From: JANQGH01 sp039177555
Lineage (GTDB): Bacteria > Pseudomonadota > Alphaproteobacteria > DSM-16000 > Inquilinaceae
Assembly (NCBI GenBank): GCA_039177555.1
Contig: JBCDFV010000002.1
Span: forward strand, 147,897 to 211,896
Length of the DNA: 64,000 bases
Reading direction: 5' to 3'
The position numbers and the translations under genes are program-made. Under the pieces are notes generated by a model. It did no database searches. It saw only the letters and a program-made list of their open reading frames with translations, and was not told the origin of the DNA. Shown here in pieces: positions 60,231 through 64,000 of this stretch. How positions within the stretch are numbered: the first letter of the stretch is position 1; every line of letters starts with the position of its first letter.

Positions 60231-62771
60231 GTGAGCACAACAGATTGCGGTGATGACAACAAAATCGATGCATCCGGGTTGACATGGCCAGAGAGTTATC
60301 TGTCGTTGCGAGAAAAGATTCTGTCAGAGTGGGGTATCGAAGGCGACATCTATTTTCACCGAATGCTGAGTGGCGGAAAATCGGGCGCTCAGGTCTATGC
60401 TGTCGATTTGAACAGTCGGGATTTTGCCGGACAGGCGATCCTCAAATTCGATAAGGTCGACGGCGGAAACCAGACGAATGATAGGGAATTTAGACGCCAC
60501 CAGAAGGCGGTAGATGCCGAACCCGACTTCGCCGCCAGACACATCGAACGTCTGATTCATGCCTCGTTTGACGCAGACAAGGTCGCACTGATATCGACCA
60601 TCGCAGGTAAGGGGCTCGAGTATGTTGAGCCTTGGTCAAACTGTTCGTTTGACCAACAATTGGCTATCGTAACCGACCTTTCCACAGACCTCCTAGAAAG
60701 CTGGAACAGGACCTATACGCTGTCGGCTGGGCTGCGGTCGCCGCAGGAGTTGATCCGAGGGTGGCTCCAACATCGCATCCAGCCCGAATCCAGTAGACTG
60801 TTCGGGCTGTTATCTGACGAGTGCGGCATTGAAGCGGACGAGCCGACATTCTCTTTCGATGGCAGGTGGTATCCCAATCCGGTCGCCTTCGCCGCCGGGG
60901 CACATCCTATTCCAGACCGGACGAGTTTGCGCGCCGTAATGGGCAATTGTCACTTTGATCTTCACGGGCTGAACGTGTTGGTACGGACAAGTACCGGGGG
61001 CAGTCCGGCCTACTCGCTGATCGATTTGGCAATGTACGAAGGTGGCAACTACCTGTTTTTCGATCATGCCTACTTCGAAATTGCCCACTTGCTAAAGGAG
61101 CGCAATGCTAGTGATCCAGCATATTGGCTGACCGTTCTCGAACACTTCAGAGAGCATCGAGCCACCAGCCAGATGGGCTCTCTCAGAGCCGATGACTTGG
61201 GACTGATTCAACTGGTCAGCGCCTTGCGTAAAGGTCTCTATGCGTGGATAGACAACCGTGAACCTAATCGGCTTCCCTACATGGAAAGCCAATACTTGTT
61301 GGCTCGGGTCGCCGCCGGGCTCAATTTCGCAAACAAGCGAATTGCTGTCGGATCAAGACGGCTGGCTCTGCTGTATGCCGCATTTTATCTGAAGCATTAC
61401 TTGCGGCTCCAGGCAATTGAATGGCCGAGAAACGGGCCGCTGCTTCTTGCTGAACCAGGCAGCAGGCATGGAAACGGAACCGCAAATCGTACGGCATCCG
61501 CTCCGACCCAAAGGCCAAATTCCACGCCCGCAAAAGTTAGCGCAGATCCAATCAGTCAGAACCGGCACGTGGTACTCCCCCAACATCCGACAATTGCCGT
61601 GCTGCCCTTCGATTATCTTGGTAGCGATGCGGACCGAGAGTTCGTCGCAGACGGTATCTCCGTTGAAATAATCACACAACTGTCCCGCATAGACTGGTTA
61701 AACGTAATCGCGCGCAGTTCAACCTTCACTTACAAGAGTAATAAGGGTGATCCCACGATTATTGGTCGTGATCTGGGGGTTAACTACGTAGTTGACGGTA
61801 CGGTAACCATTGTCAAAGGTCGACTGCGTATTACCCCCCAGCTCTTGGATGCAACGGATGGCCGTGAAATCTGGACCCGTCGTTACACCGGTGTTGAAGA
61901 CGAGCTTTTTGCCGTTCTGGACGAAATCTCGGAGTCCGTGGTCGGCAATGTTGACACCAATCTGAAGCGCCACCAACGCCAGTTAGCCAAACGAAAGCAC
62001 AGTGTCTATGGCGCTTGGGAAGTGTTTCAACGGGCGATGGCGCTGTTCATGCGCCGAAATCTGGAGGATTCGGAGAAGGCGGGAGGTCTTCTAAAGCAAG
62101 CGCTCGAAATCGACCCCACATTCTCGGAAGCCTATTCTGTGCTCGCTCTGCTCGAACTCAGAAAGCTGATGTTCGGTTCATCCGAAGCAACTTCGGAAGT
62201 AATAGACCGGGCTCTGGGATTCGCGCTCGACGCGGTCAGGGAAGACGAAGGCAGCAGCCTCGCGCACTCTGTTCTCGGTCGCATTTATTCGCTGACAGGC
62301 GAACACGAAAATGCGCTCATCGAGGGCCAGGAGGCCGTCGAACTCAATCCCAGTTTTGCTTTGGGATACTTCCAGCTTGGCATGAACTTGCTTTGGGCAG
62401 GTAAAGCGGCCGACGCTTTGACAGCAATCGACAAGTCGTTACGGCTGAGTCCCCGAGATCCGTTTGTTTGGGTTAGGGATTTCGCCAAGGGAATTTGCTA
62501 CTACTTTCTTGGCGAGTTCACGAAGGCGGAGCAACACTTGGCGCGTGCCGAACACGGTCACTTCATCGCACCTCTGGCCTACGTGTTCCTTGCACTTGTG
62601 CTTGCACGGCAAAACCGCACAGACGATGCAAGAGTGCCCCTGGATAAGGCGCAAAGACTGTCTGGAGACTTCAACTGGGAATTGGTCAAAGCGAATTTTC
62701 CATCAATGGCACCGGACTACTGGGCCACGGCCCAGGAAGATGCCAAGAAAATCGGCTTGCTCAACGACTAG
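60231..62771 (+). CDS. Kinase-like / TolB-like / TPR fusion protein
   Basis: An 846-residue protein of three parts. Residues 1-430: a kinase or phosphotransferase-like fold, with GGKSGAQVYAVDL near residue 47, the catalytic-loop pattern HFDLHGLN (His241, Asp243, Asn248) and Asp265 in SLIDLA at the place of the metal-binding aspartate. Residues 453-575: a TolB/FlgO-like domain starting PTIAVLPFDYLGSDADREFV and including VVDGTVTIVKGRLRITPQLL. Residues about 590-830: TPR repeats, as in adenylate-cyclase-associated proteins of rhizobia. No signal peptide or membrane helix is seen. The start is GTG 60231. It stands alone in the element. The kinase target and role are unknown; signalling or defence are both possible. 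Confidence 0.78.
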   Translation: MSTTDCGDDNKIDASGLTWPESYLSLREKILSEWGIEGDIYFHRMLSGGKSGAQVYAVDLNSRDFAGQAILKFDKVDGGNQTNDREFRRHQKAVDAEPDFAARHIERLIHASFDADKVALISTIAGKGLEYVEPWSNCSFDQQLAIVTDLSTDLLESWNRTYTLSAGLRSPQELIRGWLQHRIQPESSRLFGLLSDECGIEADEPTFSFDGRWYPNPVAFAAGAHPIPDRTSLRAVMGNCHFDLHGLNVLVRTSTGGSPAYSLIDLAMYEGGNYLFFDHAYFEIAHLLKERNASDPAYWLTVLEHFREHRATSQMGSLRADDLGLIQLVSALRKGLYAWIDNREPNRLPYMESQYLLARVAAGLNFANKRIAVGSRRLALLYAAFYLKHYLRLQAIEWPRNGPLLLAEPGSRHGNGTANRTASAPTQRPNSTPAKVSADPISQNRHVVLPQHPTIAVLPFDYLGSDADREFVADGISVEIITQLSRIDWLNVIARSSTFTYKSNKGDPTIIGRDLGVNYVVDGTVTIVKGRLRITPQLLDATDGREIWTRRYTGVEDELFAVLDEISESVVGNVDTNLKRHQRQLAKRKHSVYGAWEVFQRAMALFMRRNLEDSEKAGGLLKQALEIDPTFSEAYSVLALLELRKLMFGSSEATSEVIDRALGFALDAVREDEGSSLAHSVLGRIYSLTGEHENALIEGQEAVELNPSFALGYFQLGMNLLWAGKAADALTAIDKSLRLSPRDPFVWVRDFAKGICYYFLGEFTKAEQHLARAEHGHFIAPLAYVFLALVLARQNRTDDARVPLDKAQRLSGDFNWELVKANFPSMAPDYWATAQEDAKKIGLLND

Positions 62772-62935
62772 GCCCGAAAACGCTGTACTCATACTAAGGT
62801 GGGCACTGCGATAGCTGTCGGACTCGATACGATCACTGACACAAAGCGCCAACAGAGTGAACCGCGCCGGGTTTGCCGGTGGCGGCCTTATGTGAGTCGC
62901 GCGGCGATCGGCGGCATCGCTGTCAGCATCGATCG

Positions 62936-63034
62936 ATGTCTTTGATTTCATACGAGCGCCATCAGTTCCCCCGCGTGATTGTCCAGCACGCAGTGTGGCT
63001 GTACCTTCGGTTTACGTTGAGCCACCGCGATGTC
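62936..63034 (+). pseudogene. IS6-family transposase N-terminal remnant
   Basis: An in-frame start reads SYERHQFPRVIVQHAVWLYL then RFTLSHRDV, matching the first ~30 residues of IS6-type transposases, after which homology is lost. The flanking bases to 63228 show no gene. The fragment sits between the fusion gene and the LysE gene. Confidence 0.68.
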
Positions 63035-63228
63035 TCCGGCCTCTCGAATAACAGCGCTGCCCGGTTTTGCTTAGCTTCTGGCCTAAGGTCATGGATGCGT
63101 CCTTGATATTGGGCGAAGACGGCGGGGAGTGTGCTGTAGTTACAACATCGAGCGACTTGATCGATAAGTGCACTGAACACCGGGCCAGTAGATCGCTCAA
63201 TTAGACGGGCAAACATGAGGGGTAGACA

Positions 63229-63864
63229 ATGACGAGCTTGATGGTCCTTTCGGGAATTCTCGGCGCCTTGCTTCTCGGAGCCATGAGTCCGGGTCCGAGT
63301 TTTGTGCTTGTTTCCAAGATCGCTATTGCCGGATCGCGACGTGATGGAGTTTCGACAGCATTGGGAATGGGGGTCGGAGGAGCGATCTTCGCTGCACTGG
63401 CTTTGATCGGCTTGATTACACTTCTACAACAAGTTGAATGGTTATACTTAACTGTGAAGATCTGCGGCGGTCTTTATCTAGTCTTTCTCGGTATCCGGAT
63501 CTGGCGGCATGCGAGAGGATCGCTTGTTTTAGATCCCAGAGAACAAGGGCCAACGAGCAACTCGCTTCGCCGATCGTTTTTTTTGGGCCTTGCGACACAG
63601 CTGGCAAATCCGAAAACAGCGGTAGTCTACGCTAGCGTCTTCGCAGCTCTACTGCCGTCCGAGCCCTCGCAGACCCTTCTGGTGATGCTGCCAATTTCCG
63701 TGTTGTTGCTTGAGTTTGGTTGGTACACGCTTGTGGCGGTCGCCTTCTCGAACCCCGTACCGCAAGGCGCCTATTTGCGCGGTAAGAAATGGTTTGATCG
63801 GCTTGCTGGCGGTGTTCTTGGTGCTTTAGGTGTACGACTTATCGCCGAGGAGGCCAGGTGGTGA
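63229..63864 (+). CDS. LysE-family exporter
   Basis: A 211-residue LysE/RhtB protein with about six membrane segments. The first helix carries the family motif GALLLGAMSPGPSFVLVSKIA; FLGIRIWRHARG and FFLGLATQLANPKTAVVY follow, with ANPK typical of the family. GAGGGG lies 7-12 bases before the ATG. It is distinct from the LysE protein at 26363, which has a PSS in place of PGP. It stands alone near the end of the window. Confidence 0.86.
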   Translation: MTSLMVLSGILGALLLGAMSPGPSFVLVSKIAIAGSRRDGVSTALGMGVGGAIFAALALIGLITLLQQVEWLYLTVKICGGLYLVFLGIRIWRHARGSLVLDPREQGPTSNSLRRSFFLGLATQLANPKTAVVYASVFAALLPSEPSQTLLVMLPISVLLLEFGWYTLVAVAFSNPVPQGAYLRGKKWFDRLAGGVLGALGVRLIAEEARW

Positions 63865-64000
63865 ATGCCCATAAAAGGATACTATGCCCGACGTTTGATG
63901 ATGAACTGGCCCCGATTTCGACCGGACACGTTGGCTTAGGCAAGGAGGCTTAGGGATATTCCTAGGCACAGGCTTATGTCGGACGAGTATCAGCGCATAG

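Noticed and set aside
1..64000. CRISPR arrays or rRNA genes
   Set aside because: No regularly spaced repeats and no rRNA-like segments were seen.

Overview
The window is a high-GC chromosomal segment from an alphaproteobacterium, with its last ~9.5 kb apparently belonging to an integrative element. The class assignment rests on the gene repertoire. A PutA without a DNA-binding domain is paired with a divergent Lrp-type regulator. There are many ABC and TRAP importers, a split dihydroxyacetone-kinase phosphotransferase, and HyuA/HyuB and BKACE enzymes. The genus cannot be read from this stretch.

Layout: (1) 1-7864, minus strand: an ABC importer operon (binding protein, two permeases, a small membrane protein, two ATPases) running into dhaL, dhaM, HPr and enzyme I, so imported substrate is linked to a PEP-driven dihydroxyacetone-type kinase; dhaK is not in the window. 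(2) 8164-13950, minus: LysR regulator, a four-subunit succinate dehydrogenase/fumarate reductase paralogue and a two-subunit class I fumarase/tartrate dehydratase. (3) 14169-22333: a DeoR repressor and a divergent sugar operon (ABC importer, FGGY kinase, M42 peptidase-like protein, ribulose-phosphate-epimerase-like protein, BtpA/SgcQ-like protein). This matches the non-transport genes of the E. coli sgc locus, with an ABC importer plus kinase in place of the PTS. (4) 22485-26278: a nickel/cobalt homeostasis cluster with an InrS/DmeR-like sensor. (5) 26363-30968: LysE exporter, then an ABC export operon with its own TetR regulator and a perfect 28-bp operator-like palindrome. (6) 31369-38170: two NHLP-type peptide precursors followed by a complete NHLM export/processing system, with no recognisable tailoring enzyme; an IS5-family transposase remnant follows directly.

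(7) 39084-49080: an OsmC protein, then HyuA-HyuB-TRAP operon facing BKACE and GntR genes, with a GntR-type palindrome in the divergent promoter and a hot-dog thioesterase nearby. This looks like one catabolic locus. (8) 49367-53507: putA and its divergent regulator. (9) 53532-64000: an IS3 remnant, then the 3' fragment of a tRNA-Arg beside a tyrosine recombinase (a probable element boundary), followed by DNA that appears lower in GC. It carries remnants of at least four IS families, a YunG-like small protein, a LysR/NAD(P)-reductase pair, a LysE exporter, and an 846-residue protein joining a kinase-like domain to a TolB-like domain and TPR repeats. The strongest candidates for something new are regions 3 and 6 and the kinase-TolB-TPR fusion.
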